From assembly GCF_900103345.1 (NCBI RefSeq), contig NZ_LT629702.1, positions 3,968,001 to 4,032,000 on the forward strand: a stretch of 64,000 bases of DNA. The letters run 5' to 3'. This DNA comes from Pseudomonas azotoformans. GTDB taxonomy: Bacteria; Pseudomonadota; Gammaproteobacteria; Pseudomonadales; Pseudomonadaceae. This document shows, piece after piece, positions 44,517-53,338 of this stretch. The position numbers and the translations under genes were made by a program. Below the pieces are notes generated by a model. It did no database searches and was not told where the DNA came from. It saw only the letters and a list, made by a program, of their open reading frames with translations. Positions within the stretch are counted from its first letter, which is position 1, and every line of letters starts with the position of its first letter.

Positions 44517-44612
44517 AAATGTGGGAGCGGGCTTGCTCGCGAAAGCGGTGGGTCAGTCAATGAATCTGTTGACTGACACTCCGTCTTCGCGAGCAAGCCC
44601 GCTCCCACATTT
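44517..44612. repeat. REP pair (27-bp arms, GTGGGAGCGGGCTTGCTCGC type)
   Basis: Arms 44517-44543 and 44586-44612 are inverted copies of the same type as the element at 8016-8108. It lies between the convergent ompW and dehydratase-like genes. Confidence 0.92.
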
Positions 44613-44627
44613 TGGTTCTATGTTTCT

Positions 44628-45512
44628 TCAGGTATGGCGGTAGTAACGGTCCAGCAATGCCGGCAACCCCGCCCGCCACGCCCGTGGCTTGATGCCGAAC
44701 GTGTGGAGGATTTTCTTGCAGGCGAGCACCGCGTGTTGCGGTTCTTCACTCGCATCCGGCCGGGCCGCATGGGCCTGGGCGGTGGGGGACTCGATCGCCA
44801 ACGGATGGTAGTTGCGCGCTTCGGTGAGAATCGCCTGGCCCAGCGCCAACGGCGTGGTCGCTTCATGGCCGGCGTAGTGGTAAGTGCCCCACAACGGCGC
44901 CGCACAATCGAGTTGCTTGAGCACCGAAATGATCACCCGTGCCGCGTCATCCACCGGTGTCGGGTTGCCGCGTCGGTCGTCCGCCATCAGCAACTCATCC
45001 GGCTTCTCGGCCCGGGCCAGGAAGCGCCCGAGAGTGCCGTCGACGCTGTCATCCAGCAGCCAGCCGAACCGCAACAGCACATGTTGCGGGCAGGTGGCGC
45101 GCACGCTCTGTTCGATACGCCACAACGCCTGGCCACGCAGGCCCAGGGGCACCGGCTCGTCTTTTTCGCTGTAGGCGGTGGCGCGGGAGCCATCGAACAC
45201 GCGGTAGCTGGACGGTTGCAACAAGGTGATGTTGTGGTGTTGGCACAGCTCGGCCAGGCGCTCGATGGCGAACTCCTGGGCAGCCAGGCGGGTTTCGCTG
45301 ACCGCTTCGGCCTGGAACCAGTCGAAGTAGTAGGCGAGGTTGATCAACGCATCGGGACGGGTGTCGTCGAGCAATTGGGTGAGGCTTGCGGCATCCCAGC
45401 CGTCTTGGGGCGGTTTGGGTGCGAGGAAACCGATGTCTTCCTCTGCACCGAGGCGAATCAGCGCCTGCCCGAGGGCATTCCCGCCGCCCAGTAACATAAG
45501 GCGCATTCGCAT
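44628..45512 (-). CDS. RmlD-like NAD(P)-binding sugar nucleotide protein
   Basis: This 294-residue protein has a Rossmann N-terminus (LMLLGGGNALGQALIRLG), a DARPDALINLAYYF-like strand (DDTRPDALINLAYYFDW) and the later LQPSSYRVFDGSRATAYSEKD region. It is like dTDP-4-dehydrorhamnose reductase, but the usual catalytic YxxxK is not obvious (SSYRVFDGSRATAYSEKD instead). No cell-surface sugar genes are adjacent, so the substrate is unknown. The start at 45512 (MRMRLMLLGGG) is chosen because it begins just before the Rossmann strand; no strong ribosome site is visible. Confidence 0.78.
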   Translation of the reverse strand: MRMRLMLLGGGNALGQALIRLGAEEDIGFLAPKPPQDGWDAASLTQLLDDTRPDALINLAYYFDWFQAEAVSETRLAAQEFAIERLAELCQHHNITLLQPSSYRVFDGSRATAYSEKDEPVPLGLRGQALWRIEQSVRATCPQHVLLRFGWLLDDSVDGTLGRFLARAEKPDELLMADDRRGNPTPVDDAARVIISVLKQLDCAAPLWGTYHYAGHEATTPLALGQAILTEARNYHPLAIESPTAQAHAARPDASEEPQHAVLACKKILHTFGIKPRAWRAGLPALLDRYYRHT

Positions 45513-45598
45513 AGATTGAGCAGGCCCGGTCTGTTTGGAACGAAGGTTTTCTGGTATTGGCCAGAATCGTTGCATTTTGCGGGTTTGTAGCGCAACCG

Positions 45599-47683
45599 TC
45601 ACGGATTAACTATCTTCGCGTCAACCTCCCCAGGCTCCTGCTCAAGGGCCGCCCGCGCAGGCACCATGACCTGCTGTGGATAAGTCTGCGCGAAGTGCAC
45701 CTCGGCACAGTTATCCACAAGCTTTTTCAGGCGCTGGTTGAACGCACGGCTCACCGCATACTGCCCGCCCGACACCGTGCGGAACTGCGCCGTCAGCACC
45801 ACGCCGTTGAGGTCCATCTTGTCCACGCCAAATACCTCCAGCGGCCCTTGCAGGTTGTACTTGAGGAATACGTCGTCGCGGATCGACTGCCCCGCTTCAC
45901 GGATCAACTCCACTGCCTTGTCCACGTCCGTGTCGTAGGTGAACTGCACCGAGAAGAACGCATAGGCAAATTGCCGCGACTGGTTGGTGACCGCCTTGAT
46001 CTGGCCAAACGGCACCGAGTGCACAAAGCCCTTGCCGTCGCGCAGGCGCAGGGTGCGGATGGTCAGGCCTTCGACGGTGCCGGCATGGCCGGAGTCGAGC
46101 ACCACCCAATCGCCGATGGACAGGGTGTCTTCGATGATGATGAACAGGCCGGTGATCACGTCCTGCACCAGTTGCTGGGAGCCGAAACCGATCGCCAGGC
46201 CGACCACCCCGGCACCCGCCAGCAACGGGGCGACGTTGATGCCGAGGTTGGCCATGGTGGTGATTGCACAGATCACCACCAGGATGATTTTCACCGCATT
46301 GCGCAGCAGCGGCAGGATGGTTTTCACCCGCGTACTGGGTTGGCGGCTGGAGCGTTTGTTGACCGGCGGTTTCAGCGCTTCCTGGATCGCCGTGTCGAGC
46401 ACCACCCAGAACAGCCAGGTCATCAGCAGGATCAGGCCGATGCTGCTGAGGGAGTCGCTGATCGCGCGACCAATCGAGTTGCGCTCGGCGAATTCAAACA
46501 ACGACACGCCCCAGATACGCCCGAGCACTTCGATAAACGCCACCGCCATGACGATGCGCAACAGCGCATGCAGCAGACTGAGGAAGCGCTCTTTGTAGGC
46601 ACTGCTGCGCTGGATTGCCACCTGGCTGCGGGATTTGAACAGGTGTTGCAGTACCGTACTGAGAAATACCGTGCCGATCAGCAGGATCGTGGTGAACAAC
46701 GCACAGCGCAGCACCTTCTGGTTGTCGTCGCCGGCACCGATCAGGTTGATCGCCGAGACCAGCACCATCAGCAGGATCGGCCAGTACCAGAGCCCCGAAA
46801 AGATGCGCAGTGATTGCTGCAGGGCCGGGTGTTTGAGGCGCTGGGCCAAAGGCCGATTGCGGATCAGGTGGGCGACCGGGCGGCGCAGGCGAACCACCAG
46901 CACGCCGAAGATCACCGTCGCAAACAGGCCGGTGAATACCGCGATGCTACTGGTGATATTACCGCCCAATTGGCGTGCGATCTGCGGGCTGGTGAGCGCG
47001 TCGCTGAGGGCGGCGAGGAAGCCGATCAGGAACAGCGGCTTGGGGCAGTAGTCGCGAATGATCTGCACCGCCGGGCGTTTGTGGCCAACATTGAACATGA
47101 CGATCACGCACAACAGCATTGAGGTGGAAAAGATGCCGCTGCTGGTGGCGTAGGCAAAACACAGCGCCAGCGCGCGACCCACGGAGGTCGGTAGAAAATG
47201 GCTGATGTACAACGTGAGGGGCAGGCAAACCAAAGCCGGGAGTGTGTACGGCACGACATAGCCGAGCACGGCCTGGAAGCGTTTGCGCCGTGCGAAAAAC
47301 ATGCGTTGCCCCAGGCGTCGCACCATCACACGCCCCAGTAGCGTCAGCAGCGTAAAGGCGCCGACCCACACCCCGGACAGCAACAGAAAGTCCCCGGCGA
47401 CGCTCCAAGGCGAACGCTCAGCGGTCTGGTTGACCAGGCGGCCGACTTCGTTCGCGGCCCGGTCGGCGCGCAGGCGCCATTCGTCAATGAAGTTCTGGTT
47501 GAGGTCCAGCTTCTGCTGAACATCATCAATGCTGGAGCTGATCGCTCCGAGAAGGCCACCTTCCACCAGCAGCTCCGGCTTGGCCGGCGCTTCGGGTTCC
47601 GGCGCAGTGGCCGCAGCGTGTAGCGCGCCACTGCCGCAAAACAGCAGCACGCCGAGCAGTAATGCAGTCTTGGGATTCAGCAA
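45599..47683 (-). CDS. MscS-family mechanosensitive channel, large form
   Basis: This protein of about 694 residues has a signal peptide, a short periplasmic coiled region (VQQKLDLNQNFIDEW), many transmembrane helices, then the MscS pore and beta domains. The pore-lining helix region is GINVAPLLAGAGVVGLAIGFG with QQLVQDVITGLFIIIEDT after it. The beta domain follows with GDWVVLDSGHAGTVEGL. The start is uncertain because no ATG is in place. I prefer TTG at 47683, nine bases after AAGGAG and leading straight into the signal LLNPKTALLLGVLLF; another TTG at 47782 has no ribosome site. It should open during hypo-osmotic shock. Confidence 0.85.
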   Translation of the reverse strand: MLNPKTALLLGVLLFCGSGALHAAATAPEPEAPAKPELLVEGGLLGAISSSIDDVQQKLDLNQNFIDEWRLRADRAANEVGRLVNQTAERSPWSVAGDFLLLSGVWVGAFTLLTLLGRVMVRRLGQRMFFARRKRFQAVLGYVVPYTLPALVCLPLTLYISHFLPTSVGRALALCFAYATSSGIFSTSMLLCVIVMFNVGHKRPAVQIIRDYCPKPLFLIGFLAALSDALTSPQIARQLGGNITSSIAVFTGLFATVIFGVLVVRLRRPVAHLIRNRPLAQRLKHPALQQSLRIFSGLWYWPILLMVLVSAINLIGAGDDNQKVLRCALFTTILLIGTVFLSTVLQHLFKSRSQVAIQRSSAYKERFLSLLHALLRIVMAVAFIEVLGRIWGVSLFEFAERNSIGRAISDSLSSIGLILLMTWLFWVVLDTAIQEALKPPVNKRSSRQPSTRVKTILPLLRNAVKIILVVICAITTMANLGINVAPLLAGAGVVGLAIGFGSQQLVQDVITGLFIIIEDTLSIGDWVVLDSGHAGTVEGLTIRTLRLRDGKGFVHSVPFGQIKAVTNQSRQFAYAFFSVQFTYDTDVDKAVELIREAGQSIRDDVFLKYNLQGPLEVFGVDKMDLNGVVLTAQFRTVSGGQYAVSRAFNQRLKKLVDNCAEVHFAQTYPQQVMVPARAALEQEPGEVDAKIVNP

Positions 47684-47839
47684 AACACCGGGCTCCTTCA
47701 AAAGGGTCTGTAAGGAACTGACGGGTTTGCGCCTTGAACGTTCCCCTCTGCCGTCTGTAGGAAGCCGGAAACTTTCAGCCAAAAATCACAGTCAGCCATA
47801 CACGGGGGCCAGGCCCCCACTTCTTTCACAGGAGCAATC

Positions 47840-48619
47840 ATGGCTGCGATCCCCGACTGGGTGCCCATCACCCCCAGTGTCGCCATCACTCGCTTCACGG
47901 TGTTGACGGTCAATATCCACAAGGGCTTCACCGCCTTGAATCGACGCTTCATCCTGCCGGAGCTACGTGAAGCGGTGCGCAGTGTGGGTGCCGACATGGT
48001 GTTCCTGCAGGAAATCCACGGCACCCACGAGCGTCATCCGCAGCGCTTCAGCGACTGGCCGAATATGCCGCAGTACGAGTTCCTGGCCGACAGCATCTGG
48101 CCGCAATACGCCTACGGCCGCAACGCGGTCTACCCCCACGGCGACCACGGCAACGCGTTGCTGTCGAAATTCCAGATCGTGCGCTACGACAACCTCGACA
48201 TCTCCCAGAGCGGCCATGAAAACCGTGGCCTGCTGCATTGCGTGCTACGCCTGCCGGGCACCGGCCAGGAGGTGCATGCCATCTGTATTCACCTGGGCCT
48301 GCGCGAGGTGCATCGCCAACAGCAATTGCGCCTGATCGAGCAGCGCATCAGCGAGATCCCGGCCGACGCGCCGTTAATTGTTGCCGGTGATTTCAACGAC
48401 TGGCGACAAAAGGCCGACCTGAGCCGCAGCGGTCTCAAGGAAGTGTTTGTCGAAACCCACGGCAAACCCGCACGCACGTTCCCGGCGCGTCTGCCGTTGC
48501 TGCCGCTGGACCGGATCTACGTGCGCAATTTGAAGGTGCATAACGCCCGGGTACTGACCACACGGCCCTGGTCCCATCTGTCGGACCATGTGCCGCTGTC
48601 GGTGGAGATCGAACTATGA
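47840..48619 (+). CDS. ybhP: Endonuclease/exonuclease/phosphatase-family protein (YbhP)
   Basis: This 259-residue protein has the EEP metal-dependent phosphoesterase motifs: VNIHKGF near the start, MVFLQEIHG with the metal Glu near residue 54, GDFNDW near residue 187 and the final LSDHVPL His. Its substrate is not known. It overlaps clsB by four bases. The ybhP-clsB-ybhN order is as in E. coli, which links it to phospholipid metabolism. Confidence 0.9.
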   Translation: MAAIPDWVPITPSVAITRFTVLTVNIHKGFTALNRRFILPELREAVRSVGADMVFLQEIHGTHERHPQRFSDWPNMPQYEFLADSIWPQYAYGRNAVYPHGDHGNALLSKFQIVRYDNLDISQSGHENRGLLHCVLRLPGTGQEVHAICIHLGLREVHRQQQLRLIEQRISEIPADAPLIVAGDFNDWRQKADLSRSGLKEVFVETHGKPARTFPARLPLLPLDRIYVRNLKVHNARVLTTRPWSHLSDHVPLSVEIEL

Positions 48620-49878
48620 ACGTCGCCGTAGAACACATCGCCACCGACCAACCGCCCGACGAGGCCAAGGCCCGCGACCTGGATTACGGCTGGCAGAGCG
48701 GCAACCAGATCGAGTTGCTGGAGAACGGCGAGGCGTACTTCCCCAAGGTGTTCGAGGCCATGCGCGTGGCGCGGCGGGAGATCCTGCTGGAGACCTTCAT
48801 TCTTTTCGAAGACAAGGTGGGCCACGAGCTGCAAGGCATTCTGATCGAGGCCGCGCAGCGCGGGGTAAAGGTGGTGGCAAGCCTGGACGGATTCGGCTGT
48901 GGCGAATTGAGCCAGCCCTTTCTTGGCGAGCTGGCCGAGGCTGGCGTCATCGTGCAGATGTTTGACCCCGCATCCAAGACCCTGGGCATCCGTACCAATT
49001 GGTTTCGCCGCTTGCATCGCAAGATTGTGGTGGTGGACGCCGAAGTCGCGTTTATCGGCGGGATCAACTTTTCCGCCGATCACCTGGGCGATTTCGGCCC
49101 CGAAGCCAAGCAAGATTATGCGGTGCGGGTGACAGGCCCGGCGGTGGCCGACCTGCATCATTTCGCCCTGGCCCAAAGTGGCCGCCAGGTGCGTACGCGA
49201 CGTGGTTGGCGGCGGCGCCAGCAGCGGCCTGCGTTGTGGTCCAGCGACAACGGTGAAGGCCTGGTGCGCTTGATCTACCGCGACAACGTGCAGCATCGCG
49301 ATGACATCGAAGAGGCGTATATCCATGCACTGAGCAAGGCGCAACAGCGCGTGGTGATCGCCAACGCCTACTTCTTCCCCGGCTACCGCCTGCTGCGCGA
49401 AATCCGCAACGCCGCACGCCGTGGCGTGCACGTTCAGCTGATCATGCAGGGCCAGCCCGACGTGCTGTTGGCCAAGTTGGCGGCGCGCATGCTCTACGAC
49501 TATCTGCTCAAGGATGGCGTCGTGATTCACGAGTATTGCCAGCGGCCACTGCACGGCAAGGTGGCGCTGGTGGATGACGAATGGAGCACCGTGGGTTCGA
49601 GTAACCTGGACCCGTTGAGCCTGTCGCTGAACCTGGAAGCCAACGTGTTGATCCGCGACCGAGGGTTCAATCAACAGCTGTACGAGCGCCTGGAAACACT
49701 CGCCAAAAACCATTGCCAGACCATGCCGGAAAACCGCAAGCCACGCCTGTGGCTCTGGCGATTGACCGTGGGTTTCCTGGTGTTTCATGTGATGCGTCAC
49801 TTCCCGGCCTTGACGGGTTGGCTACCTGCCCACAAGCCACGTCTGAAACCCATTGGGAGCCAGGCCAATGACCGCTGA
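48616..49878 (+). CDS. clsB: Cardiolipin synthase ClsB
   Basis: This 420-residue phospholipase D superfamily enzyme has two HKD motifs: HRKIVVVDAEVAFIGGINF near residue 137 and HGKVALVDDEWSTVGSSNLD near residue 314. It makes cardiolipin from phosphatidylglycerol, and ClsB also makes phosphatidylglycerol from other headgroup donors. A hydrophobic C-terminal helix (WRLTVGFLVFHVM) may anchor it. It overlaps ybhP at the start and ybhN at the end. Confidence 0.93.
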   Translation: MNVAVEHIATDQPPDEAKARDLDYGWQSGNQIELLENGEAYFPKVFEAMRVARREILLETFILFEDKVGHELQGILIEAAQRGVKVVASLDGFGCGELSQPFLGELAEAGVIVQMFDPASKTLGIRTNWFRRLHRKIVVVDAEVAFIGGINFSADHLGDFGPEAKQDYAVRVTGPAVADLHHFALAQSGRQVRTRRGWRRRQQRPALWSSDNGEGLVRLIYRDNVQHRDDIEEAYIHALSKAQQRVVIANAYFFPGYRLLREIRNAARRGVHVQLIMQGQPDVLLAKLAARMLYDYLLKDGVVIHEYCQRPLHGKVALVDDEWSTVGSSNLDPLSLSLNLEANVLIRDRGFNQQLYERLETLAKNHCQTMPENRKPRLWLWRLTVGFLVFHVMRHFPALTGWLPAHKPRLKPIGSQANDR

Positions 49879-50815
49879 ATCCCGGTTCAAACAGTGGAAG
49901 AAACCGCTGACAATCGCCTTCTTCCTGCTGCTGATCGTGCTGTTCACTCTGCTCGCGCGACGCATCGACTGGAGTGAAGTGGTGCAGACCCTGGGCGACT
50001 TCAAGCTACGCACGCTGCTGATCGCGAGTGCGCTGACGCTGTGCAGTTTCCTGGTGTACGCCAGCTTCGACTTGATTGGCCGCACCTACATCCGCCAGAA
50101 CTTGGTGTGGAAGCAGATCTTGCCGGTGGGCATCATCAGCTATGCGTTCAACCTCAACCTGAGCGCGTGGGTGGGCGGCATCGCCATGCGTTATCGGCTG
50201 TATTCGCGGTTGGGCGTAAGCACCGGCAATATCGCCAAGATCCTCGGCCTGAGCCTGGCTACCAACTGGTTTGGTTACATGGCAATTGCCGGGGTGGTGT
50301 TCAGCAGCGGCCTGGTCACGATGCCACCGGGGTGGAAAGTCAGCACCACGGCATTACAAGGCATCGGCGCGTTGTTGGTGCTGGCCAGCCTGGGTTACCT
50401 GGTGGCCTGCCAGTTTTCGAAAAAGCGGGCGTGGACGGTTCGCGGTATGGAAATCAACCTGCCGTCGGTGCGCATGGCGTGTTTGCAGTTGCTGTTGGGA
50501 GCGTTGAACTGGTCGCTGATGGCGGCGGTGATTTTCACGCTGTTGCCGGCCAAGCTCGACTATCCGTTGGTATTGGGTGTGTTGCTGATCAGCGCGATTG
50601 CCGGGGTTCTCACCCATATCCCCGCCGGGCTGGGCGTGCTGGAGGCAGTGTTCATTGCGTTGTTGCAGCATGAAGCGTCGCGGGGCAGCTTGCTCGCCGG
50701 GCTGATTGCGTACCGCGCCATTTATTTCATTGTGCCGCTGCTGATTGCGCTGGTGATGTACCTAGGTGTGGAGGCGAAGGCCAAGGCATTGCGGGTGAAG
50801 AAGGCACCTGCCTGA
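49868..50815 (+). CDS. ybhN: YbhN-type membrane protein (lysylphosphatidylglycerol synthase TM-like)
   Basis: This 315-residue protein has about eight transmembrane helices and matches the integral-membrane half of MprF-type flippases (LPG_synthase_TM). Signatures include YAFNLNLSAWVGGIAMRYRLYSRLG (in part) and LTHIPAGLGVLEAVFIALL. It lacks the synthase domain, so it probably moves a lipid across the membrane rather than making one. ATG at 49868 overlaps the end of clsB by 11 bases, with GGAG upstream. It is convergent with the GlxA-type regulator, with 18 bases between. Confidence 0.9.
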   Translation: MTAESRFKQWKKPLTIAFFLLLIVLFTLLARRIDWSEVVQTLGDFKLRTLLIASALTLCSFLVYASFDLIGRTYIRQNLVWKQILPVGIISYAFNLNLSAWVGGIAMRYRLYSRLGVSTGNIAKILGLSLATNWFGYMAIAGVVFSSGLVTMPPGWKVSTTALQGIGALLVLASLGYLVACQFSKKRAWTVRGMEINLPSVRMACLQLLLGALNWSLMAAVIFTLLPAKLDYPLVLGVLLISAIAGVLTHIPAGLGVLEAVFIALLQHEASRGSLLAGLIAYRAIYFIVPLLIALVMYLGVEAKAKALRVKKAPA

Positions 50816-50833
50816 TTCACTGCCGGCGGTGAC

Positions 50834-51793
50834 TCAAACCCCAAAGCGGCTGCGGTAATCGCTGGGCGCCAGGCCAGTGATTTTCTTGAACGTCGCACGA
50901 AAGGCGCTGGGGTCCTGATAGCCCACCGTCCAGGCGATATGGTCGATAGTGCCGTTGGTGAACTCCAGCATCTGTCGCGCCTTGCCCACTCGTAGGTGCT
51001 GGCAGTATTCGGTGGGTTTCAAGCCAGTGGCGTTGCGAAAGCGCCGTAGGAAAGTGCGCTCTTCCAACCCGGCTTCCTGAGCCATCGCCGCAAGAGAGAC
51101 ATCCACCGCCCCGCTGGCCTGCAACCAGTGCTGAACCTTGAGAATGGCCGCATCACCGTGGCCAAGAATCGGCGCGAAGTTACTACCACATTGGCTGGCA
51201 CTGTCACTGTGCTCGATCACCAGGAAACGCGCCGTGTCCGCCGCAATGCTCGGGCCCATCAGGCGGTCGACCAGACGCAGGCCGAGTTCGGACCAGGCCA
51301 TCAAGCCGGCGGTGGTGATCAAGTCGCCGTCATCGACGATAGGCTTGTCGGCCTCCAGGCGCACCGCCGGGTAGCGGGTGGCGAAAGACTTGGCGGAAGA
51401 CCAATGGGTGGTAGCGCTGCGCCCGTCGAGCAGTCCACTGCGCGCCAGCATGATCGAGCCAATGCACACACCGCCCAGTACCGTGCCTGCCGCGTGTTGT
51501 TGGCGAATCCATTCCAGCAGCGCTGGGGGTGCCTGCTCTTCTGTAAACTCACCGATCGACGGCGGCACCAGCACCGCCATCATCGGTTGCTCGGGACCGG
51601 GATGGCTGCTGAAGACGCGCACCGGTGTGCCGGCGGTGTCCACCTGCCAATGGCTGACCCGCAGCAATGGCAACTGCGCGGATTGATGCTCGGCGGCGAT
51701 GCGATTGGCCACGCCGAACAGGTCGGTCAAGCCGTGCACGGCGGCCAGTTGCGCCCCCTGGTAGATCAACACGCCCAGCTCAACAACGACCAT
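50834..51793 (-). CDS. GlxA-family regulator (DJ-1/PfpI domain plus AraC HTH)
   Basis: In this 319-residue protein, residues 1-190 form a class I glutamine amidotransferase-like DJ-1/PfpI domain (GVLIYQGAQLAAVHGLTDLF; nucleophile elbow GGVCIGSIML has Cys). The C-terminal AraC domain has DVSLAAMAQEAGLEERTFLRRF and GYQDPSAFRATFKKITGLAPSDYR (in part). The ATG at 51793 fits the family start; an earlier in-frame start is unlikely. It is divergent from the cysteine hydrolase at 51890, its probable target. Confidence 0.9.
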   Translation of the reverse strand: MVVVELGVLIYQGAQLAAVHGLTDLFGVANRIAAEHQSAQLPLLRVSHWQVDTAGTPVRVFSSHPGPEQPMMAVLVPPSIGEFTEEQAPPALLEWIRQQHAAGTVLGGVCIGSIMLARSGLLDGRSATTHWSSAKSFATRYPAVRLEADKPIVDDGDLITTAGLMAWSELGLRLVDRLMGPSIAADTARFLVIEHSDSASQCGSNFAPILGHGDAAILKVQHWLQASGAVDVSLAAMAQEAGLEERTFLRRFRNATGLKPTEYCQHLRVGKARQMLEFTNGTIDHIAWTVGYQDPSAFRATFKKITGLAPSDYRSRFGV

Positions 51794-51889
51794 TGTCAGT
51801 TTTCCCCCTGTTATTGTCGGTGCAGCCAATGCCAGGTGCGGGCGCCAGCTAAGATACTGGGCCCATCAACCCATCACGAGGCAACACAC

Positions 51890-52453
51890 ATGGCCAAGCA
51901 AGCGCTCATCCTAATCGATATCCAGAACGACTACTTCCCCCAGGGCAAGTGGCCACTTGACGGCGTTGACGCCGCGGCGGACAAGGCTGCGCAGGTGCTG
52001 CAAGCGTTTCGCAAGACGGGTGATGCGGTGATTCATGTACGTCATGAGTTCACCTCCGATGACGCGCCATTCTTCACGCCGGGCTCCAAGGGCGCGCACC
52101 TGCATGGCAAAGTGCTGAACGAGGGCAATGAGCCAGTGGTGCTCAAGCATTTCGTGAATGCGTTCCGCGAGACCAACCTGCGTGCCCTGCTGGAACAGCG
52201 CAGCATCACGGACCTGGTGGTGGTCGGCAGCATGAGCCATATGTGCATCGACGCGGTGGTGCGGGCGGCGGCGGACCTGGGCTACAGGGTTACAGTGATT
52301 CATGACGCCTGTGCGACTCGGGACCTGGAATTCAATGGGCAGGTGATCCCGGCGGCGCAGGTGCATGGCGCCTACATGGCGTCGCTTGCGTTTGGTTATG
52401 CGGGTGTGGTGTCTGCGGATGAATACCTGAAGGCGCAAGCAGCGGCGGCATGA
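51890..52453 (+). CDS. Cysteine hydrolase (isochorismatase superfamily)
   Basis: This 187-residue protein has the catalytic Asp in ALILIDIQNDYF near residue 10 and the nucleophile Cys in VGSMSHMCIDAVVRAA near residue 121. Family members of this size hydrolyse amides such as nicotinamide or carbamoyl compounds; the substrate here is unknown. It starts 96 bases from the divergent GlxA-type regulator and ends close to the convergent tam gene. Confidence 0.9.
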   Translation: MAKQALILIDIQNDYFPQGKWPLDGVDAAADKAAQVLQAFRKTGDAVIHVRHEFTSDDAPFFTPGSKGAHLHGKVLNEGNEPVVLKHFVNAFRETNLRALLEQRSITDLVVVGSMSHMCIDAVVRAAADLGYRVTVIHDACATRDLEFNGQVIPAAQVHGAYMASLAFGYAGVVSADEYLKAQAAAA

Positions 52454-52474
52454 CCGCCACTTGTCGCTACGGCG

Positions 52475-53236
52475 TCAGCGGGTCGCGATGATGAACAGGC
52501 GCGGAAACGGCAGCAGCACGGTGCCATCGGCCAAGGCTGGGTAAGCCTGGGTGATCCGCGCCTGGTATTCCTGTAGGAACGCGGCTTTTTCATCGCCAGT
52601 CAACGGTGCGAGAAAGGGTCTCAGCGCCGAGGCTTTGAACCACTCCACCACTGCCGCGTGATCCGCCAGCGGGTGGAGATAGGTGGTGCGCCACACATCG
52701 ACGGTGCTGCAGTGCTGACTCAGCAGCTCGTAGTAGTAACTCGCGGCGTGGCGCTCATTGTGTTTGACCGCGCCGATTTTTTTAGACCAGGGGCCATCGG
52801 CGGCGACTTCGCGGGCCAGCCGATGGGCGGGCTCATCAAGATTGTCCGGGGTTTGTACCGCCAGCGTACCGCCAGGGGTCAGTTGGTGAACCAGGTGCGG
52901 GTACAGCGTGGCGTGGTCCGGCAGCCATTGCAGGGACGCGTTGGCCAGGATCACATCGAAGGCTTGCGCAGGCTTCCAGGCACCGATATCCGCCAGTTCG
53001 AAGTTCAGCGCCGGCAGCCGTTTACGGGCGTCGGCCAGCATGTCATCGGAGCTGTCCATGCCGGTGACATGGGCTTGAGGAAAGCGCTCGGCCAGCACTT
53101 CGGTGGAGTTGCCGGGGCCGCAGCCCAGGTCCACGGCGGTGCGGACGTCAGTGTTTGGAATGGCCGCAACCAGGTCGCGAACGGGACGGGTGCGCTGCTG
53201 TTCAAACATCGTGTACTGCTTGGCTGACCAGGTCAT
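52475..53236 (-). CDS. tam: Trans-aconitate 2-methyltransferase
   Basis: This 253-residue SAM methyltransferase matches Tam, with DLVAAIPNTDVRTAVDLGCGPGNSTEVL (in part) containing motif I LGCGPGNST. VTGMDSSDDMLADAR carries the acidic ribose contact, and FDVILANASLQWLPDH follows. It detoxifies trans-aconitate by methyl ester formation. ATG at 53236 follows GAAGGAAAG and gives the family N-terminus MTWSAKQYTMFEQQRTRPV (in part). It is divergent from a LysR regulator. Confidence 0.9.
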   Translation of the reverse strand: MTWSAKQYTMFEQQRTRPVRDLVAAIPNTDVRTAVDLGCGPGNSTEVLAERFPQAHVTGMDSSDDMLADARKRLPALNFELADIGAWKPAQAFDVILANASLQWLPDHATLYPHLVHQLTPGGTLAVQTPDNLDEPAHRLAREVAADGPWSKKIGAVKHNERHAASYYYELLSQHCSTVDVWRTTYLHPLADHAAVVEWFKASALRPFLAPLTGDEKAAFLQEYQARITQAYPALADGTVLLPFPRLFIIATR

Positions 53237-53338
53237 CACGGCTTTCCTTCTTTTTGAGGGTGGCTGCAAGCCTAAATCTTGTGAGCCATGAGAACAAATG
53301 CCAGGATTGACGCACTCCCATACCTGAAAAGTATCCCA

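Noticed and set aside
51128..51889. Long plus-strand lead in frame with the cysteine hydrolase
   Set aside because: It lies opposite the GlxA-type regulator; the hydrolase begins naturally at 51890 with its catalytic Asp near residue 10.
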